Assembly: GCF_004216905.1 (NCBI RefSeq)
Contig: NZ_SGXJ01000004.1
Location: 310,001 to 374,000, forward strand
Reading direction: 5' to 3'
Source of the DNA: Kribbella sp. VKM Ac-2569
GTDB lineage: Bacteria; Actinomycetota; Actinomycetes; Propionibacteriales; Kribbellaceae
Length of the DNA stretch: 64,000 nucleotides
Every line of letters begins with the position of its first letter. Within the stretch, counting starts at the first letter, position 1. The notes beneath the pieces are model-generated. The model was not told the origin of the DNA. It was given only the letters and a program-made list of their open reading frames with translations, and made no database searches. This document shows positions 1 to 8,467 of this stretch, one piece after another. The position numbers and the translations under genes are program-made.

Positions 1-1213
1 TCGCCCCGGTCACCACACCGCGCGTCTGCCATTCGACGGACGACTGCGCCGCCACGACCGACGGTGACGCGGAGAAGCCGAGCCCGATGCCGATGATGAA
101 GCAGGCCGCGGCGAGGTGCAGTACGGCGCTCGTGGCGCTGACCGTGAGCAGCACACCAGCTCCGAGTACGACGATCAGTGCGCCCATCGACATCGTCGTA
201 CGGAAGCCCACGCGCAGGTAGATCCGCCCGGCGAGCGACGCCGCGATCGGCCAGCCCAGCGTCATCGCGGCGAGCGTGAACCCGGCGACGAGGGCCGACG
301 TACCGAGGACGCTCTGGGCGAACAGCGGCACGTACGTCGACAGCCCGATCATCAGCAACCCGATCAGCAACGCGGCCGAGTTCGCCGAGTTCAGCACCCG
401 ATGGCCGAGCACCCACAGCGGCAGGATCGGCTCGGCCGCGCGCCGCTCGACCAGCACGAACGCGATCAGCAGTACGACGGCCGCGGCCAGGATCACGATG
501 CTCGTCGGTGAGTCCCAGGCCCACATCACGCCGCCCTCGAGCAACCCGAGCAGCAGTAGCGAACCGCCGACCGCGAGCAGGATCGCGCCGGCGTAGTCGA
601 TCCGGTGGCTGGTCTTCTCCGCCACCTTCTCGTCGAACCGGCGGACCAGCACCCAGGCGGCCGCCATCCCGAGCGGGATGTTCACGAAGAAGATCCACCG
701 CCAGGAGATGAAGTCCGAGAACACGCCGCCGAGCGTCGGTCCGACGAACGACGAGATACCCCAGACGCTGGCGATGTAGCCCTGCACCTTGGCCCGCTCC
801 GCGACCGTGTAGATGTCGCCGACGATCGTCATCCCGATCGGCTGGATCGCGCCGGCGCCGAGTCCCTGGATCAGCCGGAACGCGATCAGCGCGGGCATGC
901 TCCAGGCGAACCCGCACAGCACCGACCCGAGCAGGAACAGCCCGACGCCGAGCAGCATGATCGGCTTCCGCCCTCGCTGGTCCGCGAGCTTGCCGTAGAT
1001 CGGCACCGACACGGCCTGCGCGAGCAGGTAGATCGAGAACAGCCAGGGGAACTGGGTGAATCCGCCGAGGTCGGCGACGACGGACGGTACGGCGGTGGCG
1101 AGGATCGTCGCGTCGATCGCGACCAGCCCGACGCTCAGCATCACCGCGAGCAGAATCGGGCCCCGCTCCGACCGAAGCCCCACGCCCGTCCGGTCGATCC
1201 GTTCCGTAGTCAT
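1..1213 (-). CDS. DHA2-family (EmrB/QacA-like) MFS efflux transporter, C-terminus cut by window edge
   Basis: Proton-driven multidrug exporter in the cytoplasmic membrane (family inference). The frame stays open from the ATG at 1213 to the window edge, giving 404 visible codons of a usual 470-550. Visible marks: helix 1 with 'AIDATILATAVPSVVADLG' (about residues 32-50); motif A 'GKLADQRGRKP' (74-84); an antiporter motif C region 'GISSFVGPTLGG' (152-163) leading into 'WRWIFFVNIPLG'; and a late helix with 'SASPSVVAAQSSVEWQTRG', typical of DHA2 proteins. No strong Shine-Dalgarno is seen (GGTGAT precedes the ATG). The gene is divergent from the NACHT gene; the 168 nt between them show no convincing operator. 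Substrate unknown. Confidence 0.9.
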   Translation of the reverse strand, partial: MTTERIDRTGVGLRSERGPILLAVMLSVGLVAIDATILATAVPSVVADLGGFTQFPWLFSIYLLAQAVSVPIYGKLADQRGRKPIMLLGVGLFLLGSVLCGFAWSMPALIAFRLIQGLGAGAIQPIGMTIVGDIYTVAERAKVQGYIASVWGISSFVGPTLGGVFSDFISWRWIFFVNIPLGMAAAWVLVRRFDEKVAEKTSHRIDYAGAILLAVGGSLLLLGLLEGGVMWAWDSPTSIVILAAAVVLLIAFVLVERRAAEPILPLWVLGHRVLNSANSAALLIGLLMIGLSTYVPLFAQSVLGTSALVAGFTLAAMTLGWPIAASLAGRIYLRVGFRTTMSMGALIVVLGAGVLLTVSATSAVLHLAAACFIIGIGLGFSASPSVVAAQSSVEWQTRGVVTGA

Positions 1214-1381
1214 ATCACCAACCAATGTATGTGAACCGACAACTGTTCCCCACTCGTAGCCCGCCCACTGGACGTCCCTGTGTACGACGAGGCAGGACGG
1301 TCGAGTGCAAGGCTGGGCGGAGGTGCGACGCGCCCGGCCGGGACGGTGGGCTCACGGGCGGTTACGCTCCGAGGGGTGAGG

Positions 1382-3631
1382 ATGCGGGCCGTACTGCGTG
1401 GTGTCGTGCTCGTGGTGACTGTCTCGCTCGCACTGGTGCTGCTGCCGATCGCGATCAACGTCGGCACCGGCGGCACCGCACCGGCCTTTCTCGCGCCGTA
1501 CGTCGGCTGGGTCTGGCCGGCGATCGGGGTGCTCTGGGTCGTCGCGGTCCTGACCGCACTGTTCGAGGTCCGCGACCGCCGCCTGCCGATCATCTCCAAC
1601 CGCGGTGCCGACCAGCCGCGCAACCGCCCCAACGCCCTCGCCCGCATCGACCGGTACTTCTCCGAACGTCGTGCCGGCTCACTCGCGGCGCGCACCCGCG
1701 TCGCCCTGGCCCTCGACGAGCACCCCGGCGTCGTGGTCCGCCCGTACGACCTGGTCGTCCAGCCGCTCGACAGCGCACCGCGGCGCGTCCCGAACGAGGC
1801 GGACATCGCAGGTGTCTTCGACGAGCTCCAGGACTCGATGCTGATCCTCGGCGCACCTGGTGCCGGCAAGACCACGCTGCTCCTCGACCTCGCCCGGAAC
1901 CTCGCCAAGCAAGCACATGCCAACAAGGACCAGCCCATCCCTGTCGTGGTCGACTTGGCCGGCTGGACCGCACAGTCGTCGTACCAGAACGACGACGACC
2001 CTGCTGACAGCCCACTGGTCGCGGGCTTCGTCCGCTGGCTGCTGTACGAGCTGGACGACCGCTACGGCATCCCGCCCGCTGTCGGACGCACCTGGTTGAG
2101 CAACGGCGAGCTGGCAGTTCTGCTCGACGGACTGGACGAGATCGCCGAACCGAACCGTGGAAAGCTCGCACCGGTCCTGGAGGAGCTCCGCCGCAACTAC
2201 CGGATCGGGCAGCTCGCAGTCACGTGCCGAACGAACGACTACGAACGCCTCCCCCACAAGCTGAGGCTGTTCGGCGCTGTGCACATCAGACCGCTCACGA
2301 GAGAACAGGTCCTCGACTACTTCACCACTGTCGGACCGGCACTCGACGGTGCGCGCGCTGCGATCGAGCAGGACGACGCGCTCTGGGAGCTGGTCAACTC
2401 GCCGCTGATGCTCAACGTGATGGTCCTGGCGTACCAGGGTCGAGCACCGGAGGACGTGAACGCCCGTGGCGTCGCGGACCTACGCCGGGAGCTCTTCGAC
2501 ACCTACATCTGCGAGGTCCTCGCCCGAAACCGCCAGACCGCGAGACAGTACGACGCGAAGACCGCCGTACGGCGCCTGTGGTGTCTGGCCTGGTGGACTC
2601 GACGCCGTGCCGGTGACCGGACCGCCGTACCGCGGTGGATGGTGCCTGACGGGTGGTACGGGTTGTCGCTGCCGGAGGTGGACTACCTGACGCACGCGGT
2701 GTGCCTGCCCGCACTGTTCGCAGCACTGACTGCCGGCGTGACGCTGGTGATGCTCGCGCAGTACGGCGTACTCGCCGGACTGGCTGTGGCGGGCGCTGCG
2801 CTGCTACTCGTCCATCTCCTGCCGCACCCGTGGCAGAAGCGCGAAGGAAGCGGTCAGGATCGCGTACCGCTCTTCGCCCTCATCTTGTTCGCAGGTACGG
2901 CGATAACTGTCGCTGTGACTGTTGCCGCGCTCGGACTGGTCGAGCTGCTCACCGCCAAGCCCGCGCTCCTTGTCGAGGCCGTTGTGATCGCTGGAGCCTA
3001 CGGAGTCGAACTGCTCGTGTTCCACGACAACCGGCGGCGGCTGCTCCTCGGCGTACGGCTGGCTGTGGTTGTGGTGGCGAGCTGGATCACCCTGAGCCTC
3101 GGCGACACCACTGCCTTCGCCTGTGGGGTGGCGATCGGCCTCCTGGTTGCTCAGGCAATCCGGATGGTGAAGTCGCTGCCGACCGACCACCTCCCCACCA
3201 CAGCCGACAAGGGGTGGCGGATGGACCCGTGGGTCGCTGGTGGGGCTGTTGCCGCGTTCCTGGTCGCACTGGTCCTTGGAGCCGACCTGGCGTCGCCGCA
3301 ACTGGAGGCGGTCGCCGGCATCGTGGTTGGCACAGTCGCAGCAAAGGCGTGGCGTCGTCGTCCACCTGTCCTGGCCGGACCGCTGTCCCGGCTGCTGCAC
3401 GACTCGCTACTCCGCTGGACCGGGTACCTACCGTGGCACCGCCGAGCCTTCCTGCAGTACGCCGCCGACCGCCACGTACTCGCCCGCACCGGGCGTGCGC
3501 AGTACTCGTTCATCCACCTCCTCGTCCGCGACCACCTGGCCGAGTGCACACCGGACGAACTCGCGGCAAAGGTCGACCGCCGCATCACAGAACGCGCAGC
3601 CCGCACTCAAGCCGGCTCGTTCAGGGCATAG
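1382..3631 (+). CDS. Membrane-anchored NACHT-domain (STAND) NTPase
   Basis: About 749 residues from the ATG at 1382, chosen because GAGGGG lies 5 nt upstream; an in-frame GTG at 1376 and longer starts are less likely. Two N-terminal membrane helices (about 5-27 and 38-62) precede a NACHT NTPase: Walker A 'GAPGAGKTT' (157-165), Walker B 'LAVLLDGLDEI' (244-254), then the 'TCRTNDYERLP' sensor-like region. From about residue 440 to 690 there are some eight further hydrophobic helices, then a soluble tail with 'YSFIHLLVRDHLAE', like the motif after NACHT domains in actinobacterial homologues. STAND NTPases act as ligand-triggered switches, and bacterial NACHT proteins include antiphage sensors, but no recognised effector domain is visible. 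The 3' end overlaps the convergent gene by 11 nt and contains half of a duplicated 26-bp sequence. Confidence 0.85.
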   Translation: MRAVLRGVVLVVTVSLALVLLPIAINVGTGGTAPAFLAPYVGWVWPAIGVLWVVAVLTALFEVRDRRLPIISNRGADQPRNRPNALARIDRYFSERRAGSLAARTRVALALDEHPGVVVRPYDLVVQPLDSAPRRVPNEADIAGVFDELQDSMLILGAPGAGKTTLLLDLARNLAKQAHANKDQPIPVVVDLAGWTAQSSYQNDDDPADSPLVAGFVRWLLYELDDRYGIPPAVGRTWLSNGELAVLLDGLDEIAEPNRGKLAPVLEELRRNYRIGQLAVTCRTNDYERLPHKLRLFGAVHIRPLTREQVLDYFTTVGPALDGARAAIEQDDALWELVNSPLMLNVMVLAYQGRAPEDVNARGVADLRRELFDTYICEVLARNRQTARQYDAKTAVRRLWCLAWWTRRRAGDRTAVPRWMVPDGWYGLSLPEVDYLTHAVCLPALFAALTAGVTLVMLAQYGVLAGLAVAGAALLLVHLLPHPWQKREGSGQDRVPLFALILFAGTAITVAVTVAALGLVELLTAKPALLVEAVVIAGAYGVELLVFHDNRRRLLLGVRLAVVVVASWITLSLGDTTAFACGVAIGLLVAQAIRMVKSLPTDHLPTTADKGWRMDPWVAGGAVAAFLVALVLGADLASPQLEAVAGIVVGTVAAKAWRRRPPVLAGPLSRLLHDSLLRWTGYLPWHRRAFLQYAADRHVLARTGRAQYSFIHLLVRDHLAECTPDELAAKVDRRITERAARTQAGSFRA

Positions 3632-3632
3632 C
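3607..3632. repeat. 26-bp direct repeat, copy 1
   Basis: Matches positions 4411-4436 at 24 of 26 bases (differences at the 10th and 22nd positions). In copy 2, minus strand, it encodes the C-terminus YALNEPA and stop of the Fsr-type exporter. Here it spans the end of the NACHT gene and, in the unused minus frame, still spells YALNEPA plus stop. The two copies bracket the small membrane-protein gene. Confidence 0.8.
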
Positions 3633-4292
3633 TTGGTGCTGCTGGTTGATCCGACTCAACCGCGCGGAACAGTGGCTGCCGACGGCACCGCCCACCACCG
3701 CGCTCACCAACGTGACGAGCACAATCGCGACGAGTCCGACCAGCGCCGCCGCCGTACGATCGGTCTCGGCGATCGGTAGGGACGTCCAGTCGATCCTCGC
3801 GACGACGTCGTATTCGTGGACAGCGACGTACCCGAGACCGACGATCACGGCGGTGGCGCCCCAACTGAGCAGCCACACGTCCAGGCCTTGCCGTCCACCA
3901 TGCGCCGGCACCATCCGTCCGCCGGCGTAGCCGCCCGAGAACGCACCGATTCCCAGCGCTACAACGATGACGATCCAAGCGCTGACAGCGAGCCACTCAC
4001 TGTCCGCCCAGCCGGCAAGCCTGTCCCAGCCGATCACGGTGCCGACGGCACCGACCGACGCCAGCAGCAGTACGACGATGCCGCCGGCAACCAACCAGCC
4101 GAAGAAGGCGACGCCGAACGACACGCCCGACTCGTCCGCTCGCCACTCGTCGACGCCCCGATCGGCATCGTCCCCATCGCTGTCCGGGTCGGGATCCTGC
4201 TCCGTACGCTCGTAGCCGGCCTGCAACAACTCGTCCAGTCCGACCTCGATGACTCTGGGGTCCCCGTGGACCGCGCCTCGCCGACGCATCAT
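3621..4292 (-). CDS. Hypothetical four-helix membrane protein
   Basis: I do not recognise a family. About 223 residues from the ATG at 4292, preferred because GGGAG sits 5 nt upstream; the in-frame GTG at 4298 overlaps that Shine-Dalgarno. The first 60 residues are soluble and acidic (a run rich in Asp, 'DPDPDSDGDDADRG'). Four hydrophobic segments follow: 'VAFFGWLVAGGIVVLLLASV', 'LAVSAWIVIVVALGIGAFSG', a third around 'LDVWLLSWGATAVIVGLGYV', and a C-terminal 'ALVGLVAIVLVTLVSAVVGG'. The layout resembles short actinobacterial membrane proteins of unknown role. It converges on the NACHT gene with an 11-nt overlap, and its stop lies inside the 26-bp repeat. A partnership with the NACHT protein is possible but unproven because the two are on opposite strands. 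Confidence 0.75.
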   Translation of the reverse strand: MMRRRGAVHGDPRVIEVGLDELLQAGYERTEQDPDPDSDGDDADRGVDEWRADESGVSFGVAFFGWLVAGGIVVLLLASVGAVGTVIGWDRLAGWADSEWLAVSAWIVIVVALGIGAFSGGYAGGRMVPAHGGRQGLDVWLLSWGATAVIVGLGYVAVHEYDVVARIDWTSLPIAETDRTAAALVGLVAIVLVTLVSAVVGGAVGSHCSARLSRINQQHQAMP

Positions 4293-4410
4293 GGTCACTC
4301 CCTGACAAGACCGCCTGTACCGACGGTGTGCTGTCAGCTACTTCAGCCGCATCCCGCGGCGCTTCCGCTGTATCTCCCGGTACCCGCAACCAATCGCGCT
4401 CAGCCTCAGT

Positions 4411-4436
4411 TCAAGCCGGTTCGTTCAGGGCGTAGC
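4411..4436. repeat. 26-bp direct repeat, copy 2
   Basis: Near-identical (24/26) to 3607-3632. This copy forms the last seven codons and stop of the Fsr-type MFS gene, so it is probably the parental copy. Confidence 0.8.
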
Positions 4437-5538
4437 CGATCAGGCTGCTGCACAGGACGAGTGCGATCAGTGTGCTGAGAGCCAGGCGCAATGAGGTGTG
4501 CTCGGCGATCGTGCCGAGGACCGGCGTCGCCACGCCGCCGATGCTGACCGCTAGGCCGAGGGTCATGCCGCCTGCGGTGCCGACGCGGCCGGGGAGGAAG
4601 TCCTGGCCGAGTGTCACGTGCAGCGAGAACGGGATCGACATCGCGATCGCGGTCGCGGCGAGGAAGCCGAAGAACGCTGGCCCGGGTACGAACACCAGGC
4701 AGGCGATCGCGGGTACGGCGACGGCGTACGACGTCCGAAGCGTGCGGACCCGTCCGTAGCGGGTGGCGAGGCGGCCGCCGAGGAGCGTGCCGAGTGCGCC
4801 CGCGGCGAAGAGGACGAACAGCGCGATCCCGCCGGTCGTCGTACCGCCGCCGACCCGCTCGCCGGCGTACAGCGCGATGAAGGTGCCGAGGCCGACGAAC
4901 ACGATCGACCGGCAGATCATGATCAGCGACAACCGCAGGAACGACGGCCAGTCGTCCGTCCCTTCACCGCCGCTGCGGGTGATTGCGACGGCTGCACGTG
5001 AGCGGACGGCCCACGTGGTGATCGCGGCGCCGACCAGCGCGGGTACGACGAGCAGCGGCGTCAGCGACAACCCGCCCGCGGCGATGATCGGTGTGACCAG
5101 GACCGGCGCCAGCGCGAACCCGACGTTCCCGCCGACCGAGAACCAGCTCATCCCGACGTGGCTGCCACCGCTCACGACGCGGGCCATCCGGGCGGCCTCT
5201 GGGTGGTACGCCGCGACACCGAGCCCGGACAGCGCGGCCGCCAACCACATGAGCCAGTAGGTCTGGCCGACGCCGATGAGGGCGATGCCGAGACCGGCGG
5301 TGGTCATCGCGACCGGGATCAGCCAGGTGAGCGGACGGCGATCGGTCAGTACGCCGAACACGGGCTGGACGACCGAGGAGAGCAGAGTTGCGGCCAGCGT
5401 GATGCCCGACACCGCGACGTACCCGAGGCCGCGCTCGGCGACCAGGAACGGTACGAGCGCCGGCACGCAGCCCTGGTAGATGTCCACGCACGCGTGGCCG
5501 GTGGCCATCAGTCCGATCGGTCGAAGTCTCCGCACCAC
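4411..5538 (-). CDS. Fsr-type (fosmidomycin-resistance family) MFS exporter
   Basis: About 375 residues, a 12-helix MFS exporter. The N-terminus 'MATGHACVDIYQGCVPALVP' matches the family pattern (ATAHFVNDxYQGxLPALLP). 'GVLTDRRPLTW' is the loop 2-3 motif, 'AAYHPEAARMA' and 'SWFSVGGNVGFALAP' are further Fsr-like blocks. The start is uncertain: I chose the GTG at 5538 because family members have about ten residues before the conserved helix; an ATG at 5508 is the alternative, and neither has a clear Shine-Dalgarno. The gene is divergent from a cupin/AraC regulator 51 nt away, the same arrangement as E. coli nimR/nimT, so it is probably that regulator's target. Likely exports a small toxic compound. 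Confidence 0.85.
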   Translation of the reverse strand: MVRRLRPIGLMATGHACVDIYQGCVPALVPFLVAERGLGYVAVSGITLAATLLSSVVQPVFGVLTDRRPLTWLIPVAMTTAGLGIALIGVGQTYWLMWLAAALSGLGVAAYHPEAARMARVVSGGSHVGMSWFSVGGNVGFALAPVLVTPIIAAGGLSLTPLLVVPALVGAAITTWAVRSRAAVAITRSGGEGTDDWPSFLRLSLIMICRSIVFVGLGTFIALYAGERVGGGTTTGGIALFVLFAAGALGTLLGGRLATRYGRVRTLRTSYAVAVPAIACLVFVPGPAFFGFLAATAIAMSIPFSLHVTLGQDFLPGRVGTAGGMTLGLAVSIGGVATPVLGTIAEHTSLRLALSTLIALVLCSSLIGYALNEPA

Positions 5539-5589
5539 TCGATCGTCACGGCCGGGGCGGTTGTCCGGCTTCCGATAAAATGCCAATTG

Positions 5590-6321
5590 ATGCCGGAAAC
5601 CCGCCAACGTCCCGCGACCACCGGCCACCAGCCGATCCAGGCCGGCGGCGGCATCGAGCCGCACTGGCACGACCGGAACCAGATCGTGTACGCCGGCCGC
5701 GGCGTCCTCTCCGTCACCACCGACGCCGGCAGCTGGGTAGCCCCCGCCACCAGAGCCATCTGGATCCCAGCCGGCACCCTCCACCAACACCGTGCGTACG
5801 GCGAGACAACCCTTCACACGGTGGGGCTCCAAGAGAACCCACTAGAACTGGACGCCCCGTCAGCCCTGGTAGTCAGCCCCCTCCTCCGAGAGCTGATCCT
5901 CACGTACACAGAGCCTGCAGAGAACCAGCCCGATGAGACGCAGCGCCTGCGTGCAGTGCTACTGGACCAGTTGCGGCGCTCACCTCAGCGGCCCACCTAT
6001 CTGCCCACACCACGTGACGCCAGGCTCGCGGCGGCCTGTGACGTGTTGCGGGAGGATCCTGCGGACACCAGAACGCTGACGGAGTTGGGGCGAGCGGTCG
6101 GCGCGAGTGAGCGGACGCTGAGTCGGCTGTTCAAGGTCGAGCTCGGGATGACGTTTCCGCAGTGGCGGACTCAGCTCAGATTGCATGAGGCGTTGCGGTT
6201 GCTCGCGGAGGGGGATTCTGTGACTCGGGTAGCGCACGCATGCGGCTGGGCGTCGACCAGTGCGTTTATTGACACGTTTCGGCGCGCCTTCGGTCACACA
6301 CCCGGCTCACGCAGGGCCTGA
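5590..6321 (+). CDS. AraC-family regulator with N-terminal cupin sensor
   Basis: 243 residues from the ATG at 5590. An N-terminal cupin sensor (about 20-85, with 'HWHDRNQIVYAGRGVL' and 'IWIPAGTLHQHRAYG') is followed by the C-terminal double HTH of AraC proteins (about 160-240: 'TLTELGRAVGASERTLSRLF', 'SVTRVAHACGWASTSAFIDT'). This is the YdeC/NimR architecture, in which the regulator usually controls a divergent MFS exporter; here the Fsr-type gene is that neighbour. No good Shine-Dalgarno precedes the start, so a leaderless transcript is plausible. The 3' end overlaps the convergent TetR gene by 28 nt. Confidence 0.88.
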   Translation: MPETRQRPATTGHQPIQAGGGIEPHWHDRNQIVYAGRGVLSVTTDAGSWVAPATRAIWIPAGTLHQHRAYGETTLHTVGLQENPLELDAPSALVVSPLLRELILTYTEPAENQPDETQRLRAVLLDQLRRSPQRPTYLPTPRDARLAAACDVLREDPADTRTLTELGRAVGASERTLSRLFKVELGMTFPQWRTQLRLHEALRLLAEGDSVTRVAHACGWASTSAFIDTFRRAFGHTPGSRRA

Positions 6322-6905
6322 TCGAGGATTCGGCTCCACTGGCGCACGACGCCGCGCCGGCGTGCACTGTCGTCCGTCAACAGGTCGGCCAACCCAAGAC
6401 CCCGCGCCATATCCAGCACCCCTTGCACGGTCTCCCGCACCCCAGGAGTCCGCTCACTGATGTCCAGCACCTCCAGCAGCGCCCGATGCGCCTGCCGACC
6501 CACATGTGACTCCAGCCGAACGATCTGCTGCCGCAGCGCCTCCTCGGTCGAAGCAGCAACCCACAGGTGCAGGGCAGCCCGGAACAGCGGCCCCGTGTAA
6601 ACGTCCGCCAGCATCCCCACGATCGCCTCAGTGCGCCCAGCCCCGCTCGGCAACGCAGCAGCCTGCGCGCGGATCTCCGCCAACCGCACCTCGGTCATGT
6701 ACTCGACCGCCGCCGCGAACAGGTCCGCCCGCGTCGGGAAGTGATGCTGCGCCGCACCCCGCGACACCCCGGCCCGCGCCGCGACGACCGACACCGTCGT
6801 CGCGGCGTACCCGACCTCGGCCAACGACTCGACCGAGGCCTCCAGCAACCGCTGCCGCGTCGCCCGCGACCGGTCCTGCTGAGGTGCTTTCAGAACTTCA
6901 CTCAC
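6294..6905 (-). CDS. TetR-family regulator, last gene of the acyl-CoA catabolic operon
   Basis: 203 residues from the GTG at 6905, which overlaps the end of the ligase gene by 8 nt (GTGAGTGA) with GAGG upstream inside that gene. The N-terminal HTH is clear: 'RQRLLEASVESLAEVGYAA', 'SVVAARAGVSRGAAQHHFPT' (about residues 17-56). The C-terminal domain is an ordinary ligand-binding fold. As the last gene of an eight-gene operon for acyl-CoA breakdown it is likely a repressor that senses an acyl-CoA or free acid and controls the operon from the palindrome at 16863-16874 (inference). Its 3' end overlaps the AraC gene by 28 nt. Confidence 0.88.
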   Translation of the reverse strand: MSEVLKAPQQDRSRATRQRLLEASVESLAEVGYAATTVSVVAARAGVSRGAAQHHFPTRADLFAAAVEYMTEVRLAEIRAQAAALPSGAGRTEAIVGMLADVYTGPLFRAALHLWVAASTEEALRQQIVRLESHVGRQAHRALLEVLDISERTPGVRETVQGVLDMARGLGLADLLTDDSARRRGVVRQWSRILDQALREPGV

Positions 6906-8454
6906 GCTTGGCCTCACGCGCCCGCAACTCCCGCCGCAGGATCTTCCCGGACGCAGCCTTCGGTACGGCATCGATGAACTCCACCTGCCGGATCTTCTTG
7001 TACGGCGCCACCCGCGCGGCGACGTACTCCATCACATCCTCCGACGTCAGCGTGACGCCCGGCATCGGCACCACGAACGCCTTCGGCACTTCGTTGCCGT
7101 CCGCATTGACCCCGATGACCGCCGCGTCCGCGATCCGGTCGTCGGTGAGCAGCACGGCCTCCAGTTCCGCGGGCGGCACCTGGTACCCGTGGTACTTGAT
7201 CAGCTCCTTCACCCGGTCCACGACGTACAGGTAGCCGCGCGCGTCAACCCGGCCGATGTCGCCGGTGTGCAGCCAGCCGTCCGCGTCGATCGTCGCGTCC
7301 GTCTCCGCCTGCCGCCCGAGGTACCCCTTCATCACCTGTGGCCCACGGATCCAGATCTCGCCCTCGTCCGCGTCGTTGCCGTCGGCCCCGACCAGCCGCA
7401 TCTCGGTCGACGGGAACAGCTTCCCGACCGCACCCGGCGGCGGATCCTGGTCGTCCTGCGGTACGGCGTGCGTACCCGGCGACAACTCCGTCATCCCGTA
7501 GGCCTGCAGTACGGCGTGCAACCCGAGCCGCTTCGCACACGCCTCGGCCAGCTCCCCATCGAGCGGCGCCGCGGCCGACGTCACATACTTGAGCCGCGAC
7601 AGGTCCACCCCGTCGACGGCCGGATGTTTCGCCAACGCCAGTACGACGGGCGGCGCGACAAAGGCCCGCGTGATCCGCTGCTCGTCCAGCGTGGTCAGGA
7701 ACTGCTGCAGGTCGAACTTCGGCAGGACCACGACCGTCGCGCCGAGTCGCAGCGGCAGGTTCATCAACACCGACAGCCCGTAGATGTGGAAGAACGGCAG
7801 GATCGCGATGATCCGCTCCTCCTCGCCGAGCCGGATCATCACCTCCGCCTGGGAGATGTTCGTCGCGATGTTCCGGTGCGTCAGCATCACGCCCTTCGCC
7901 GCGCCGGTCGTCCCACTCGAGTAGGGAAGCACCGCGACGTCCACCGCCGGATCGATCGTCACCACCGGCTCCGGACCCGTGGACGCGAACAGCTCTTGCA
8001 CCGAGCGGTACCCCTCGGCCTGGTCGCAGACGAAGATCTGCTCGACCCCGGTGCCCTCGATCGCCGCGGTCGCGACCGGCAGGAAGAGCGAAATCGTCAC
8101 CAGCAACTTCGCCTTCGAGTCGATCAACTGCTTGTGCAGCTCGTCCGCGGTGTAGAGCGCGTTCACCGTGGTCACGGTCGCGCCGGCGCGGGTGGCGCCG
8201 TAGAACACCACGGGGTACAGGATCGTGTTCGGGCTGTAGATCGCGATCACGTCGCCGTGCCGGACACCGAGCTCGGCCAGACCGGCCGCGACCCGCCGGG
8301 TCAGGTGGTCCAGCTGGGCGTAACTCAGCTCTTTGCCGGTGACACCGTCGACCATCGCCGGCCGGTCGCCGTACTCCTGGGCTCTGCCGAGGACGGCGTC
8401 GTGGATCGGTACGTCGAGCACCTCGACAGGCGGGAACTCACTGGTGATGATCAT
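6898..8454 (-). CDS. Acyl-CoA synthetase / 4-coumarate-CoA ligase-like AMP-binding enzyme
   Basis: 518 residues; the ATG at 8454 has AGAAGGAG 8 nt upstream, the clearest ribosome site in the operon. An adenylate-forming ligase that would activate a carboxylic acid with ATP and CoA. Motifs in order: the P-loop 'YSSGTTGAAKGVMLTH' (about 175-190), 'QAYGMTELSPGTH', 'GWLHTGDIG' with the ribose-binding Asp, the hinge 'VDRVKELIKYHGYQVPPAELE', and the C-terminal catalytic lysine in 'PKAASGKILRREL'. Neighbouring carboxylase and dehydrogenase genes suggest a branched or isoprenoid acid as substrate rather than a phenylpropanoid. It follows the dehydrogenase gene after 13 nt. Confidence 0.92.
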   Translation of the reverse strand: MIITSEFPPVEVLDVPIHDAVLGRAQEYGDRPAMVDGVTGKELSYAQLDHLTRRVAAGLAELGVRHGDVIAIYSPNTILYPVVFYGATRAGATVTTVNALYTADELHKQLIDSKAKLLVTISLFLPVATAAIEGTGVEQIFVCDQAEGYRSVQELFASTGPEPVVTIDPAVDVAVLPYSSGTTGAAKGVMLTHRNIATNISQAEVMIRLGEEERIIAILPFFHIYGLSVLMNLPLRLGATVVVLPKFDLQQFLTTLDEQRITRAFVAPPVVLALAKHPAVDGVDLSRLKYVTSAAAPLDGELAEACAKRLGLHAVLQAYGMTELSPGTHAVPQDDQDPPPGAVGKLFPSTEMRLVGADGNDADEGEIWIRGPQVMKGYLGRQAETDATIDADGWLHTGDIGRVDARGYLYVVDRVKELIKYHGYQVPPAELEAVLLTDDRIADAAVIGVNADGNEVPKAFVVPMPGVTLTSEDVMEYVAARVAPYKKIRQVEFIDAVPKAASGKILRRELRAREAKRE

Positions 8455-8467
8455 TGCCCCACTCCTT

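Noticed and set aside
5158..5589. N-terminal extension of the AraC gene on the plus strand
   Set aside because: It would overlap the Fsr-type transporter on the other strand and is Arg/Pro-rich without pattern; the cupin starts just after the ATG at 5590.
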